Assembly (NCBI GenBank): GCA_965240325.2
Contig: OZ251238.1
Span: 248,001 to 312,000 of the forward strand
From: Rebecca billardiae RCC1528
Taxonomy: Eukaryota > Haptophyta
DNA length: 64,000 nt
Direction of reading: 5' to 3'
The notes under the pieces: generated by a model
Databases searched by the model: none
Seen by the model: only the letters and a program-made list of their open reading frames with translations
What the model was told of the DNA's origin: nothing
Shown here: piece by piece, positions 51,833-62,477 of the stretch
Layout: every line of letters begins with the position of its first letter
Numbering within the stretch: the stretch's first letter is position 1
Made by a program: the position numbers and the translations under genes

Positions 51833-53735
51833 ATGCTTGCGGAGGAGCCGCACGGCCCGCCGCCGTTCGCCGAGCCGACGCCGCGCGAGGCGCTATCGGT
51901 CCACGTTGTGCGCATCGCCATCGGCGAGCCCGTCACCGAGGGCTTCGGCCCGCGCCGCTTCACGTCGTACCAGCTGAGCAGCGCAGTGCAGGCGGACCGC
52001 GTGCGTGCCGCGGGCGACCTGGCGAGAGCGCCGCCGGTGGCGTGCCGCCGACGCTTCTCGGAGTTCCTGAAGCTGCGCGAGGAGCTCCTCGAAGCGTTCC
52101 CGGGGGTAGTGCTCCCGCCGCTGCCGGAGAAGCAGACAGTCGGTGCGCGCCGCGCGCGCGCCGCGCGCGCCTCTGCACCGCGCGCGCTCAGCGGCGCAGC
52201 GCGCGGCTCTTGGCCCGGCCCGGCGCGTGCGCGCAGGCCGATTCGACCCCGAGTTCGTTGAGAAGCGCCGGCTCAAGCTCGAGGCCTTCCTCGCGCATTG
52301 CGTCGCGCACCCGCTGCTGTGCTGCTGCGTGCAGCTCGCGGCGTTTTGCGTGTGGCCCGAGCAGCTGACAGCGCTCGTGCGGCTGAACGCGCCGACGGAG
52401 TACGTGCCCGCGGGGGACTCGTGGGGCAGGGACGGCGCGGACCCGCTCAAATCGGCGCTGCCCGACGTCGTCGCCTTCGAGGCCCAGGCGCGCAAGCTGC
52501 GCGAGGCGCTGAAGAGCGCGCAGCGCCGCGCGCTCGACACCTCTCTCGAGCAGGTGTGTGCGCGCGCGCGCATGTGTCAGCGTGTGCGTGCATGCGTGTG
52601 TGCATGTGTGTGCGTGCGTAGCCACGTGCGCAGGCGCACGCGTGCGCGAGCTCGAGGGTGCGCGCGCCCACCCGGGCGGCCGGCTTGCGCCTCCTCCCCG
52701 ACCGCTCCCCTCGCCCCGTGCCGCGCTGGGCGCACACACGCACGTGCCCAGATGGAGCTCGCGCAGGCGTGGTCCTCGTTTGGGCACTCGGACTTCAACT
52801 ACGGCCTGCGCCCCTCGCTCAGCAGGCTCAGCGACTCGATGGGCGCGCTCTCCGCGCTCACGCGCACGCAGGCCGAGTCGGACTCGCGCTCGGTGCTCGC
52901 CGCGCTCCGCATGTACATCGACCTGGCTGAGGCCATCTCGGAGCAGTGCCGCCGGCGCGACGCGAGTGCCAAGGCGCTCGAGGCGCTCGCGGCCGAGCTC
53001 CGCGCGGCGCAGGCGGCGGCGGCGCGCGCCTCGGGCAGCCGAGGCGCGTCGCCCGCGGCGGACAAGAAGGCCGCGGACCTGGACGAGCGGCTGTCCGAGC
53101 TGACGAAGCGGCACGCCGCCGCGGCCGCGCGCCTCTCGCTCCACTCGCGCACGCTCGCCGCCGAGCTCGGCCGCTTCACCGCGCACAAGGACGCGGACCT
53201 CGGGCGCGCGCTCGTGCAGCTGGTGGGCGAGCAGGCGCTGAGCGCGGACAGAGTGGCGGCGCAGTGGCGCGCGCTGATGCCAGGTGCGCGCGCGCCGGCT
53301 GGCTGCCGGGCGCGCGAAGCGTGCCGCGCGTGCAGTGCGCGCGCGCGCGGGGGGGGAGGGTGGGGGGCGCCCGCTTCGCGATGCCTCACGCCGCGCGGCG
53401 CCCGCACCGCGCTCTGGCCGCGCCGCGCCGCGCCGCTGGCTGCGCGCGCAGGCGTGGACGCGAGGCCTCAGCAGCACGCGAACGGCACCGCCGCGCACAC
53501 GAGCGCCGACGCGCACGCGCACTCGCAGCTGCCGGCACGAGCTGCAGAGCCACCCTACGTGTCGACCCCCACGCCCGCGCCGCACCCGGAGCCGCGCACG
53601 CCGAACCCGTCGGTCGGCTCAGCCGGGCTCGCGGCGGCGGGCGGTGGGTCTGCAGAGGACTTCAGCTCGGGCTTCATCGCGCACCTCAGCGCCGCGTCGA
53701 TGGCGCAGAGGCAAGGCACGCCGGCAGGCCGGTGA
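51833..53735 (+). CDS. SNX-BAR type sorting nexin (PX domain plus coiled-coil C-terminus)
   Basis: Exons are 51833-52142, 52237-52553, 52752-53283 and 53452-53735, giving 480 residues. The PX domain (about residues 15-145) binds phosphoinositides on endosomes. It shows RRRFSEFLKLREELLEAFPG, then LPPLPEKQTV joined across intron 1 to GRFDPEFVEKRRLKLEAFLA and HPLL, the typical PX C-terminal helix pattern of SNX1/2/4/7. The C-terminal helical region (LAQAWSSFGHSDFNYGL, YIDLAEAISEQCRRRDASAK) fits a BAR domain. The tail is Pro/Ala/His-rich. Introns 1 and 3 split Gly codons as G^GC. Introns 2 (198 bp) and 3 (168 bp) are multiples of three without stops. An alternative in-frame start is 51779. Confidence 0.88.
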
Positions 53736-54138
53736 CGGGTGAGGCGGAGCGCGCTGCCGCTGCGTGGCGCCGACGGGTCCGCTGACGGCATCCGACGGCC
53801 GGTCACGGTGGCTCGGGGCGCATGCGCACCGTTTGCTCGCGCTGCGCGCCGCGCTGTGCAGCGCCCGCACCTGCCGGCCCGCGCACCGGCGCCGCGTAGG
53901 CCGGATGCCGCATGATCACTTGATCAGTGATGTGAGCGCAGTCAATGATGACTGTCTGGTGTCTTCAATGTCGTCTCGTCAACTGATCAATACGCATGGG
54001 GCTCAGATGAGTCTGAATACGAGTTCTGAACGACTCGAAGTCCCCCGCCGCCGGACCCGGGCTGACATCCGGCGCGTGAAGCGAGCTTCCTTGCAGCGGC
54101 GAGGAGCAGCAGGGCGGCGGCGCGAGGTGCGCGGCGCC
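53736..54138. other. intergenic upstream of the PP2A gene
   Basis: Includes a patch with three TGATCA palindromes (53910-53990). No gene recognised; the PP2A frame is closed upstream of the chosen start by other features of the leader. Confidence 0.4.
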
Positions 54139-55291
54139 ATGCCAGAAGCCGGGCCGGCAAATGCAAGCGAGCTCGAGGGCTGGATCGAGACGTTGTACAC
54201 GGGCAAGTGCATCCCCGAGGCGGCCGTGCTGCAGCTGTGCAAGAAGGTGCGCGCGGCGCCGCCCGCGCGCGGTGGCCGCCCCCATCAGAGGGCGGTGCCT
54301 CACCTCGTCGCCCCCGCGGCTGCGCGTGGCGCAGGCGACGGAGATCCTGATGGAGGAGGGGAACGTGGTGGGCGTGCCGATCCCAGTCACAATCGTCGGC
54401 GACATCCACGGGCAGCTGCACGACCTGATCGAGCTCTTCAACATTGCGGGCAAGTGCCCAGACACCAACTTTGTCTTCCTCGGCGCGCGCACCGCCGCGC
54501 GCACCGCCGCGCGCGCTCGCGCGCGGCGTGGCCGATGCGCGCACGCCTCGCGTGCGCGCGCGCGTCTCACGCTCACGCACCGCCGCTCCGCGCCGCGCGC
54601 GCGCCCCGCAGGCGACTACGTGGACCGCGGTTACTACTCGGTCGAGTGCGCGACCCTCGTGGTGGCGCTCAAGGTGAGATGGCCGAGCCGCATCTGGCTG
54701 CTGCGCGGCAACCACGAGAGCCGGCAGATCACGCAGGTGTACGGCTTCTACGACGAGTGCCTGCGCAAGTACGGCAGCGCGGCCGTGTGGCAGACCTTCA
54801 CCAACCTCTTTGACTACCTGCCGCTCGCCGCGCTCGTCGAGAACCAGATCTTCTGCCCGCACGGCGGCCTCTCGCCCTCGATCGACACGCTCGACCAGAT
54901 CCGCTCGCTCGACCGCGTGCAGGAGATCCCGCACGAGGGGCCGATGTGCGACCTGATGTGGAGCGACCCCGACGACCGGATGGGCTGGGGCATCTCCCCG
55001 CGTGGCGCCGGGTACACGTTTGGGCCGGACATTTCGGAGAAGTTCAACCACACCAACGAGCTCAGCCTGATCATCCGCGCGCACCAGCTGGTGATGGAGG
55101 GGTACAACTGGGCGCACGACAAGAACCTGGTCACGCTCTTCTCCGCGCCCAACTACTGCTACCGCTGCGGCAACCAGGCCGCCATCATGGAGATCGACGA
55201 GAAGCTCGAGTACACCTTCTTGCAGTTCGACCCAGCGCCGCGGCGCGGTGAGCCGCACGTGACGCGCCGCATGCCCGACTACTTCCTCTGA
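54139..55291 (+). CDS. PP2A catalytic subunit (PPP-family Ser/Thr phosphatase)
   Basis: Exons are 54139-54246, 54335-54482 and 54612-55291, giving 311 residues against the usual 309. Metal- and phosphate-binding motifs are intact: GDIHGQ at 58-63, GDYVDRG at 86-92 and GNHE at 118-121, then the catalytic His in [11 protein letters not shown] and [11 protein letters not shown]. The C-terminus RRMPDYFL is the conserved tail whose Leu is carboxymethylated and whose Tyr is phosphorylated in PP2A, which separates it from PP4 and PP6. Intron 2 begins with GC, not GT, and splits the Gly codon of LGDYVDRG; restoring the universal motif requires this boundary. Expected to work with A and B subunits in cytosol and nucleus. 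The downstream flank is short and ordinary. Confidence 0.96.
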
Positions 55292-56021
55292 GCAGCGGCC
55301 GAGCGTGGCGCGCACGCCGAGGCGCGCGCGGCCGGCCAGGCGAGTGCCCATGGACGGCGCGTGCGCCATCCGCGGCCGGACTGCCACTGGCCCCGGTGGA
55401 GCCGCGCGGAGCACGGTTCTGCCCGCTCCGCGGCTAAGCCGGCTAATGCGGCCGGCTCCGCGCAGCGCGCGCCAGGCGGCGGCACACTTGAGTCTACGCC
55501 ACAGGCACAGCTCTCTAGCAGCGTTGCCCTGTCGGCTCGGGACGTCGGAGTCCAGGGATGGCTTGAGGCTTGGCTCGCGAGCCGGGCTCCGCGTGCCGCG
55601 TGGGCATCCCGCCGGGTGCATGACGATTGACGGAGCTTAGCTTTACGTCTACGGCTCACGGACATTATTACGATGTTGATGACGAGTGACTAGTTAACAT
55701 GTAGTCACTGTCATACCATACTACTACTGTAGCTACTACTGTACTCGCCTGTCTGACTCTGAGCGTAGCTACTGATGACGACCATCGACAGCTGACGAAA
55801 ACTATGATACATGCCTGCTTTCATTTTGTTCGCGCCTTTTGGGCTATTTTGGCCGTAGTTTTATCGCGGTGATTATCGACGACGCGACGGCATGCCCAAC
55901 GGGTCGACGCGCAGAAAAATTTCCGCGCGATGAGATTTGAGATTTCGGTTCGCGGCCGGACGGCGACGACGCGAAGACAGTCCGCTTCTCAACCTCGTGG
56001 GAGTCGTGGCCGACGCGCGTC
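55292..56021. other. intergenic, AT-richer from 55640
   Basis: The first 350 bp are GC-rich with a short repeat of gcggctaagccggctaatgcgg type near 55429-55455. The rest, up to the next gene, has many tac/act triplets and mixed composition. No gene recognised. Confidence 0.45.
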
Positions 56022-56996
56022 ATGACGACGGCCGTCATCGCTCTGGCGGCGATGCTGCCCTCTGGCGCCGGCGCGTCCGCGGTGCGCTTGTCGGCGCTCG
56101 GTGTGACCAGTCCGCTGCACCGACCGCGCGCGGTCACGATGGCGGCGGGCGCGGACGAGCCGCCGTCCATGGCGCAGACGGCGATGCGCGGCCCGCTCTC
56201 GGCGAACGGCTCCGGCCGGCCGCTCACAGCGGAAGAGCTGGCAGCGTGCAGGGAGGAGCTCGACGCGATCAAGGCAGAATTCGGCCTCGCCGAGCCCAAG
56301 CGATCGCACATGGACGAGGAGGGCATCGCGTGGCGCTTTGGCGGGCAGCCTGACTACTCGCTCACCAACCTGCTCTTCTTGAAGGGCAAGACCAAGAACC
56401 ACGCGCCCGGCTCTCTCGAGCTCATCGTGGAGAACCTTGTGAAGACGTGGGAGATGGAGCGCTCGCATAAGACCGATCCGAACCAGCACCGCTCCGTCGA
56501 CCCGGCGCGCTTCACCATCGGCGCGAACGGCTGGCGCAAGTTCAACAACGACGAGGCGAACGCGGTGGGCAACTACAACGTGCTGCTTGCCGGCTGCCCG
56601 GCCGAGCTGTACGACGCTGAAGGGACGACGTGGGATCAGTCGCACGAGAAGTTTCACGACGCTTTCGCTGCGTTCCCGTGGGAGCTGCTCGAGGTATTCT
56701 CCGGCCCGCCGCGCGTCGCCTTCTCCTGGAGGCACTGGGGCGACTTCACCGGCACGTACGACGGCCACCAGGGCTCGGGCGAGCGGCTCGAGCTCTTCGG
56801 CTTTGGCGTGGCCGAGGTGGACGAGCAGCTGCGGCTGGTGGACGTGGACATCTTCTACAAGCCCGAGACGTTCCTCGAGGTGCTCAAGGGGCAGAAGCCC
56901 GCCGACACGCTCGAGGCAGGGCGCGATCTCCTCGGCGCGGGCAGTGCCGCGGGCGGCTGCCCCCACCTGGACACGCTCAAGCAGCAGCAGCGCTAG
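56022..56996 (+). CDS. SnoaL-like 'pathogen-related protein' family member
   Basis: A 324-residue single-exon protein. The N-terminus (MTTAVIALAAMLPSGAGASA) can act as a signal peptide, followed by a Ser/Arg-containing stretch of transit type, so plastid import is possible but lacks a clear AF motif. The body matches my memory of the plant and algal pathogen-related protein family with a SnoaL/NTF2-like fold: HRSVDPARFTIGANGWRKFN, then NNDEANAVGNYNVLLAGCP, then FAAFPWELLEVFSGPPRVAF followed by SWRHWGDFTGTYDGH and LELFGFGVAEVDE. The Trp/His/Gly-rich block after the GPP turn is the most diagnostic. Ligand and reaction are unknown; such folds often bind small hydrophobic molecules. The C-terminus is hydrophilic and ends KQQQR. 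The start is the first Met of the hydrophobic leader. Confidence 0.8.
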   Translation: MTTAVIALAAMLPSGAGASAVRLSALGVTSPLHRPRAVTMAAGADEPPSMAQTAMRGPLSANGSGRPLTAEELAACREELDAIKAEFGLAEPKRSHMDEEGIAWRFGGQPDYSLTNLLFLKGKTKNHAPGSLELIVENLVKTWEMERSHKTDPNQHRSVDPARFTIGANGWRKFNNDEANAVGNYNVLLAGCPAELYDAEGTTWDQSHEKFHDAFAAFPWELLEVFSGPPRVAFSWRHWGDFTGTYDGHQGSGERLELFGFGVAEVDEQLRLVDVDIFYKPETFLEVLKGQKPADTLEAGRDLLGAGSAAGGCPHLDTLKQQQR

Positions 56997-59239
56997 AGTC
57001 TGTCTAGCGGAGCAGTGCTGCGGTCTGCGAGCTGCCAGTGCCACTCTCGGAGGCGCCAGTGCCAGCCGAAGGCTGCGCTACCAGGCCGCCAGCATTGCCA
57101 TTGATCAGCAGCGCACGGCTCCGCGGAGCCGCAGCGCCCGCAGCCGACTAGCAGCCATTGTCAGCGCGAACGACCAAGTACGAGTATACAACTAGCTTAT
57201 GTGACAACGCCAACGGCGTGAACAGCAGCAGCAGTAGTCGTTACTCGCATCAATGAAGCGATGACTGCTACAGGCAATTAATCGCGGGCAATAAGAATAA
57301 GTCAGTACAGCGTCAGCTAGTAGAGATCTGGCGTCACGCGCGGCTTATTGTCTCGGTTCAATGATGGCGCTATACTTATTTATTAACTTATTATGGCCCG
57401 CGGTGCAGGGCGGAGCGCGCAGCGTGGAGCCCGCACCAGCGGGCCCGAACAACGTTTCAAAAAGATCTTTGATCAAGAAAAAAGGGACGGGGGACGATTT
57501 TCATGGCTGGAGGAGACCGAGTTTCGAATTTTGAGACTCCCTTACAGGTGCATTAGCGTCGAAAAAGGTCGCGCCCACGGCAAGTTCATAGTAAAGCGTG
57601 GAGTGACGCCCGTCCAAAAAACTTCACGCCCTTTAGGATCCCTAACGTAACGAACCGTTACAAGCGAATTTTTCGGCCAATGATATTCAACTTCAAGGAG
57701 CGACGACGTTTGATGATCAAATGTTGATCGCGCCACCACAACGCAATCTTCATACTATCTCCCTGGCCGCCCGTCGCCTGTGCCGGATCCCGACCGGGTC
57801 GGTAGGTTTGAGCCCGCTGAGAAGGGCTCACTCAGCAAGCCGAGGGGTGCCTCGCGCCGGCGGCGCTGCGCACGAGGCGTTCAATCCGACGGACTCAGCG
57901 CAGGTGCGCGCGGCTGCGGCGGGTCCCGACGGTCATCGGCGTCGCTTTCGTGCCCCGCTCACCCCGCGCGCCCCGCCCTGCCGATCCCTCTTTGGCCCAG
58001 TCAGTGCGGTTTCCAACCGAGCACGACCGGCGGACCGACGAATCGATGTCAACGCCCGCGCGCGGAGAGCGGTCGGCGACGGTACGAGGAGGAGACCGCG
58101 GGGCATCCTAACGCGTGAATCCAGGCCTACTCCGCAGGTGACAGCAGCATGGGGTGTCCCTCGAGTTCATCGTTTATTGACTGCGCAGCCGTGAGCTGAC
58201 TCACCGGTGCCAATGAAGCTGCCGAGTAGCTTCAAGCTCATCGGACGATGCTCCGCTCGCGTGTGATATTATGGGTGCGAATGCGCGACGTGGCGCGTGG
58301 GGGCGAGGCGAGTTTCTCGCTGTGTTTCCAGCTGACCATGCGCGCGCCCGCGCGCGCCACGCCGCACGCCGCGCAGCTGAATTCTCGGCGTGTTGAAGCG
58401 CGGGGCCTCGCGAGGACGTTCCGGCTCAGCCGTCTGGCGCCGAGCCTGATCTGCAGTGCGGAGCCTTCGCCTGATGGACGTTTTGTCGGGATGTGGAGCA
58501 GCCACCACGGCCATCTCGCTCGCCCAAGCCCTCGCTCGCGCCGTCCATGGCCGAGCTGTGATGGATTTTGCTCTCGTCCGCCGCATCCGAGCTGTCTCGA
58601 GTCTCGACGGCTTGACTGGCGCATGGGCGGGCGTTTGGCGCGCGAGCTCGGACCGCGCGCTGTTAGAGCGGCGGCTCTCACTCACTCAGTGACTGAGAGC
58701 CAGCTCTCGGGCGCTGATGGGCACGACGGATGCCTGACTGCCTGACACGAAAGCCCACAGGCTCAGATCTGCGCGGCCAGCGGCGAGTGGATGAGTCCGC
58801 GCGACTGATGCAGCGAGGTGGCATATGCGACGGGCGACGCCGTGCCGTGGCGGTGACGGAGCGGGTGGCACAGCTGCACCGCGGGCCCCCAACTACGTTG
58901 GTTCTGACGGAAGAGGACCGCGGAACGCGGTCATTATAGCCGTTGGCCGTTCCAGGTTAAGGTAGTAGCCCGATATGATGAGTGGCGAGTAGTGAGCCGC
59001 CGGCACGGCCCGGCAGAGTACTCGTAGTCCGACTCGCGGAGTCTGGCAGCAGTACGCGATTCGTCCGTTAGCCGCCGGAGCTAGCCGTGACGACCCGCTC
59101 GCCCGCGCAGGCGCGCGGGGGGCGCAGGCGGCAGGGGGGCAGAGCCCCCCCGCCCCCCGCTGACTCACTGAGTCTTATTCACCAGTAGGCCCGGCCGGCG
59201 AGGCCGACGAAGTCTATATGTTTAAAATTTGGGCGGCCA
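56997..59239. other. 2.2-kb gene-free stretch
   Basis: 57200-57400 and 57640-57760 are AT-richer; a partial copy of the tattgcccgcgatt core lies (reverse-complemented) near 57278-57296. Weak plus-strand frames at 57393-57650 and 57721-58194 have no clear coding bias or family. A G-run (ggggggcgcaggcggcaggggggcag region) lies at 59117-59142. No gene is supported. Confidence 0.35.
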
Positions 59240-59720
59240 TTTTGGAGCAGTACATCTGGCATTGTTGCATGGATGCTGCGGTGCACTGGCCAGGAGTCAG
59301 TCAATAGGTCAATAGGTCAATAGGTCAATAGTCAATCATCAGGAGTAGAAGTCGGGACTTCGCCCGGTACTCGTATAGTCGTAATCGAGCCGCGCGCCGC
59401 GCATCCCACGGGCACTGCGCCTCGGCGGACCACTCGTCAGCAGCGACGACGTAGTCCCTGTTTCTTAGTGCGTGACTATGCGTACGTAGCGAACCAGCCA
59501 ATCGCTACTGTAGTTTCAGTCTACTCTAGGCCAGATCCGCAGATAGAAGCCCCAGTTTCTTAACGTGACAGCTCCTATTGCCCGCGATTGCCTGTCGTAC
59601 TCCGCACCCTGCTGACGACTCGTCTCCCGGATTAGCTCGTAGTCGCCATCATCAGAGTCATCGATCGTCAGCAGTAGCACTGTAGCATAATAGAGCCTAT
59701 AGTCGTTAGACAGCAAGTCT
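59240..59720 (-). repeat. dispersed repeat, inverted relative at 16640-17080
   Basis: Reverse complement of the 16.6-17.1 kb repeat with the same landmarks (ccattttggagcag, ttgcatggatgctgcggtgca, gaaccagccaatcgct). It contains a local tandem run of about four 10-bp gtcaatag(g) units at 59297-59333 that the other copy lacks. Confidence 0.7.
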
Positions 59721-59730
59721 ACTCGCGTAT

Positions 59731-59822
59731 CATCTCTCTCTCTCTCTCTCTCTCTCGTCTCTCTTACTCTCTCTCTCTCTCTCTCTCTCTCTCTGGCTCT
59801 CTCTCTACTCTCACATACTCTC

Positions 59823-59882
<60 letters not shown>
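59731..59882. repeat. interrupted (CT)n polypyrimidine tract
   Basis: About 150 bp of nearly pure CT, with few A/G interruptions, at the edge of the dispersed repeat. The related copy at 16.6 kb has an (AG)n tract at the equivalent edge. The minus-strand frame of alternating Arg-Glu codons is an artefact. Confidence 0.95.
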
Positions 59883-59885
<3 letters not shown>

Positions 59886-60575
59886 CTAGCAGATATGCTT
59901 ATATATATATAATTATAGCTGCTTAGAGTATAGTCGCCGCCGTCGCCGTCGGTCGTAAACTCGTCCGGACGACGTCCGTGGACCGTGAGTCGATCGAGTC
60001 CGGGACGTCTGCCCACGTAGTCTGCGACGTATAATCGCCTAAGCCCTGCAAACTACCCGCTGCTGGCCGTGCCCGTAACGCGGCGCGCGCGCTAACCGCT
60101 CCAGCAGCACCGCCGAGCCCGAGATCTCGTCCGGTCGTCTGTGAGTGTGCCGCAGTGTGAGATAGACTACTGCTGATGCTGATAGCAGCTGCTATAGCTT
60201 GAGTAACGGTGACGACGACAGTGCTGAGCGCAGAACTTATATTTTGAGTTAGTACGACTAACCGTACAGTACTACCGCGCTGACTACTAGAGCAACTAGA
60301 CAGAAATACTCACGTGCCAACAGCCCGAATGTCAATGACGAGCTCAGTCTGACTTGCAGTGAGTCAATAGAGCCATCATCAGACTTTCTTCGGAGCGCGG
60401 GCGGCGGCCACACGGTCACTGTCAGCGCGGCCGGGCCCGCGCGGGGCAGCGATCGGCTACTCAGGGTCATCTGCTGATGGCACTAAGGCTCGTCGCCAGG
60501 TTCAGGTTGACGGACGGTGCCTGCGCCGCGCGGCGTCGCGGGCAGTGCCCCCGGCCCTGGTTGGCGCCACGGGGC
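59883..60575. other. intergenic, 3' flank of the SK-like channel gene
   Basis: Mixed composition with a short TA run at 59900-59910. No gene or repeat recognised. Confidence 0.4.
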
Positions 60576-62477
60576 TCAGGAGGTCGGGTGCCGCTCTCTG
60601 CCACCGCCGCCGCTGCCGATGCCGAGCGAGGAGCTCGAGCGCATGGTGAACGAGCCCGAGCCGCGCGTGCAGCTGCCGGGAGCGCCGCCTGCGCGCGGCG
60701 CGGCGCTCGGAAGCGCTGTGCCCGGCATCGACGGGAACGAGTCGTGCCGGCTGGACGTGCGGCCCGTGTTGGGCGCGGATGCGGAGCCGTCCTCCAGCCC
60801 CTGCATGCGCCGTATCGTCTCGCTGAGCCCGTGCACCGCCGTTGCGAGCTGGTCGATGCGCGCGCCCAGCCTGCGCTCAGAGTCGCGCCCCTCGTGCGCG
60901 ATCTCGCGCAGCTGGTACGTGACCAGCTTGGTCAGCTCGTGCGAGCCGTCGGGCGAGTGGCGCACGCGGTGCCACTGGCCGAGCGCGTGGTCTGCGTCGC
61001 GCCGCGCGAGCTCGACGAGCAGCTCGAAGCGCGTCGGCGTGCGGATCGCCCGCCCGGCCGCGTGCGCGAGCGCGGATGTCGAGAAGGTGGTGGACCGGCC
61101 GCGCGCCGCGCCGCCCTGCCTGCCCGCGGGCGCGCCGGTCGCCGACCCCTCCCCCCCCTCCTCGCTGCGCGCGCCCGGGCTGGCGGCGGCGGCGGTCGGG
61201 TCCGCCGCCTCGCTCTCGCGCGCCTCCTCGGCCACGCCGGCGAGCGGGACCACGAGCGTCGGCTGCCCCCTCTTGCCCACGCTGCTCTGCCCCGACGAGC
61301 GGCGCGCGGCCGCGTGCTGCTGCTGCAGCGCGAGCGAGCGCGCGCGCCACCTGCGCTGCACGGCGCGCACGGCCCACTCCTGGAGCTCGCGGTCGCGCAC
61401 GGACTTGTCGACGAGCCAGATGAAGCGCGCCTCGTACTCCTCGAGCTTGAGGTGCCCCGCCATGATGCCCGTGATGATACTCGTGATCGTGATCCCGAAG
61501 AGGCTCGTGGCGAGCACGACAATCCTGCCGCCCCACGTGTTGGGGAAGACGTCTCCAAACCCGACGGTGGTGAACGTGATCAGCACGAGCCACACGCAGT
61601 TGGGGAAGGAGGCGGGCGACCAGAAGGGGCCCTCGGGCTCGCCGCGCGCGAGCGCGGCCTCGCGCTCGCACAGGTGGTACGCGTACGCCAGCGCGATCAC
61701 GCCGTACGTCGAGAGCAGCAGCAGCGAGGTGAACGGCGCGCGCTCGATGCGCACGCGGAACGCAAAGGACGGCGTCAGCGGCACCTGGCTCACGCGCGCG
61801 AGGATGCGCGGCTTGTCGTCGAGCATGTGCGACTCGAGCCAGACGGTGCGCACGACCATGAGCAGCCGCAGCAGCATCAGCGTGCTCAGCAGCTCGTGCG
61901 CGTTCTCCGCGCCCCACAGCAGCCACGGCCGGCTCGCACCGTCGCCCGGCGCGGCGCTCGGCTCTGGCGGCATCAGGTTCGCCGAGCGCAGCGCGAGGCC
62001 CGGCGGCGGGTGGATCGCCTTGACGAGCAGCTCGAGCGCCGCCGTCGCGAGCATGCGCCCGCCACCCGCGTGCGCGCCGCCCCAGAGCCGGCGCCACGAC
62101 ACGTACTGCACGCGGTGGTAGAGCGTGGTCGCGAAGAGCAGCAGCACAGTCAGCGCGCTCACCGCGCACTGCCCGGCAAAGAGCGCGGCCGGATCGGGGT
62201 CGAGGGCGGCCCACGCGTACTCGTTCAGCGCGAGCTGGACGGCGAGCCCGATGAACGAGAGCGAGACGCTCAGCCGGTTGCACAGCCGCAGCTGCACCAT
62301 CGCGGCGACCGCGCGACGCCGGTTGGTGCGCGGCGGCTCGACCGTCCGCAGATTGGAGCGCACGCTCATCCGGCGGATGACGGACGAGGGGGTGCGGCTC
62401 AGCGTCATCGAGGGGGTGCGGCTGAGCATTTGGTTCTCCCCCGAGCCCGGCTCGCCCAGGCCGCGCCGACTCGACAT
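60576..62477 (-). CDS. SK-type potassium channel (small-conductance, calmodulin-gated family)
   Basis: A 633-residue single-exon channel subunit. The N-terminal 60 residues are basic with repeated SRTPS motifs, possible phosphorylation sites. Six transmembrane segments are placed at about 72-88, 100-120, 143-155, 195-213, 251-270 and 316-340. The pore loop with the K+ filter TTVGFGD is at 303-309. S4 (LLRLLMVVRTVWLE) has few regularly spaced Arg, as in SK rather than voltage-gated channels. After S6 comes a helical region (LKLEEYEARFIWLVDKSVRD ... VQRRWRARSLALQQQ) that matches the place and character of the SK calmodulin-binding domain. The C-terminal coiled coil (LGARIDQLATAVHGLSETIR) probably supports tetramers, and the tail is Ser/Gly-rich. 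Gating by Ca2+/calmodulin is inferred from the family. The first Met is used as start. Confidence 0.9.
   Translation of the reverse strand: MSSRRGLGEPGSGENQMLSRTPSMTLSRTPSSVIRRMSVRSNLRTVEPPRTNRRRAVAAMVQLRLCNRLSVSLSFIGLAVQLALNEYAWAALDPDPAALFAGQCAVSALTVLLLFATTLYHRVQYVSWRRLWGGAHAGGGRMLATAALELLVKAIHPPPGLALRSANLMPPEPSAAPGDGASRPWLLWGAENAHELLSTLMLLRLLMVVRTVWLESHMLDDKPRILARVSQVPLTPSFAFRVRIERAPFTSLLLLSTYGVIALAYAYHLCEREAALARGEPEGPFWSPASFPNCVWLVLITFTTVGFGDVFPNTWGGRIVVLATSLFGITITSIITGIMAGHLKLEEYEARFIWLVDKSVRDRELQEWAVRAVQRRWRARSLALQQQHAAARRSSGQSSVGKRGQPTLVVPLAGVAEEARESEAADPTAAAASPGARSEEGGEGSATGAPAGRQGGAARGRSTTFSTSALAHAAGRAIRTPTRFELLVELARRDADHALGQWHRVRHSPDGSHELTKLVTYQLREIAHEGRDSERRLGARIDQLATAVHGLSETIRRMQGLEDGSASAPNTGRTSSRHDSFPSMPGTALPSAAPRAGGAPGSCTRGSGSFTMRSSSSLGIGSGGGGRERHPTS

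Noticed and set aside
50498-52261. 587-codon plus-strand frame running through the MYB exons into the SNX gene
   Set aside because: Only its last ~100 codons (from 51833) are real SNX sequence; the earlier part is antisense to MYB exons.
59516-60016. 166-codon minus-strand frame with Arg-Glu repeats
   Set aside because: Product of the CT microsatellite and flanking repeat sequence.
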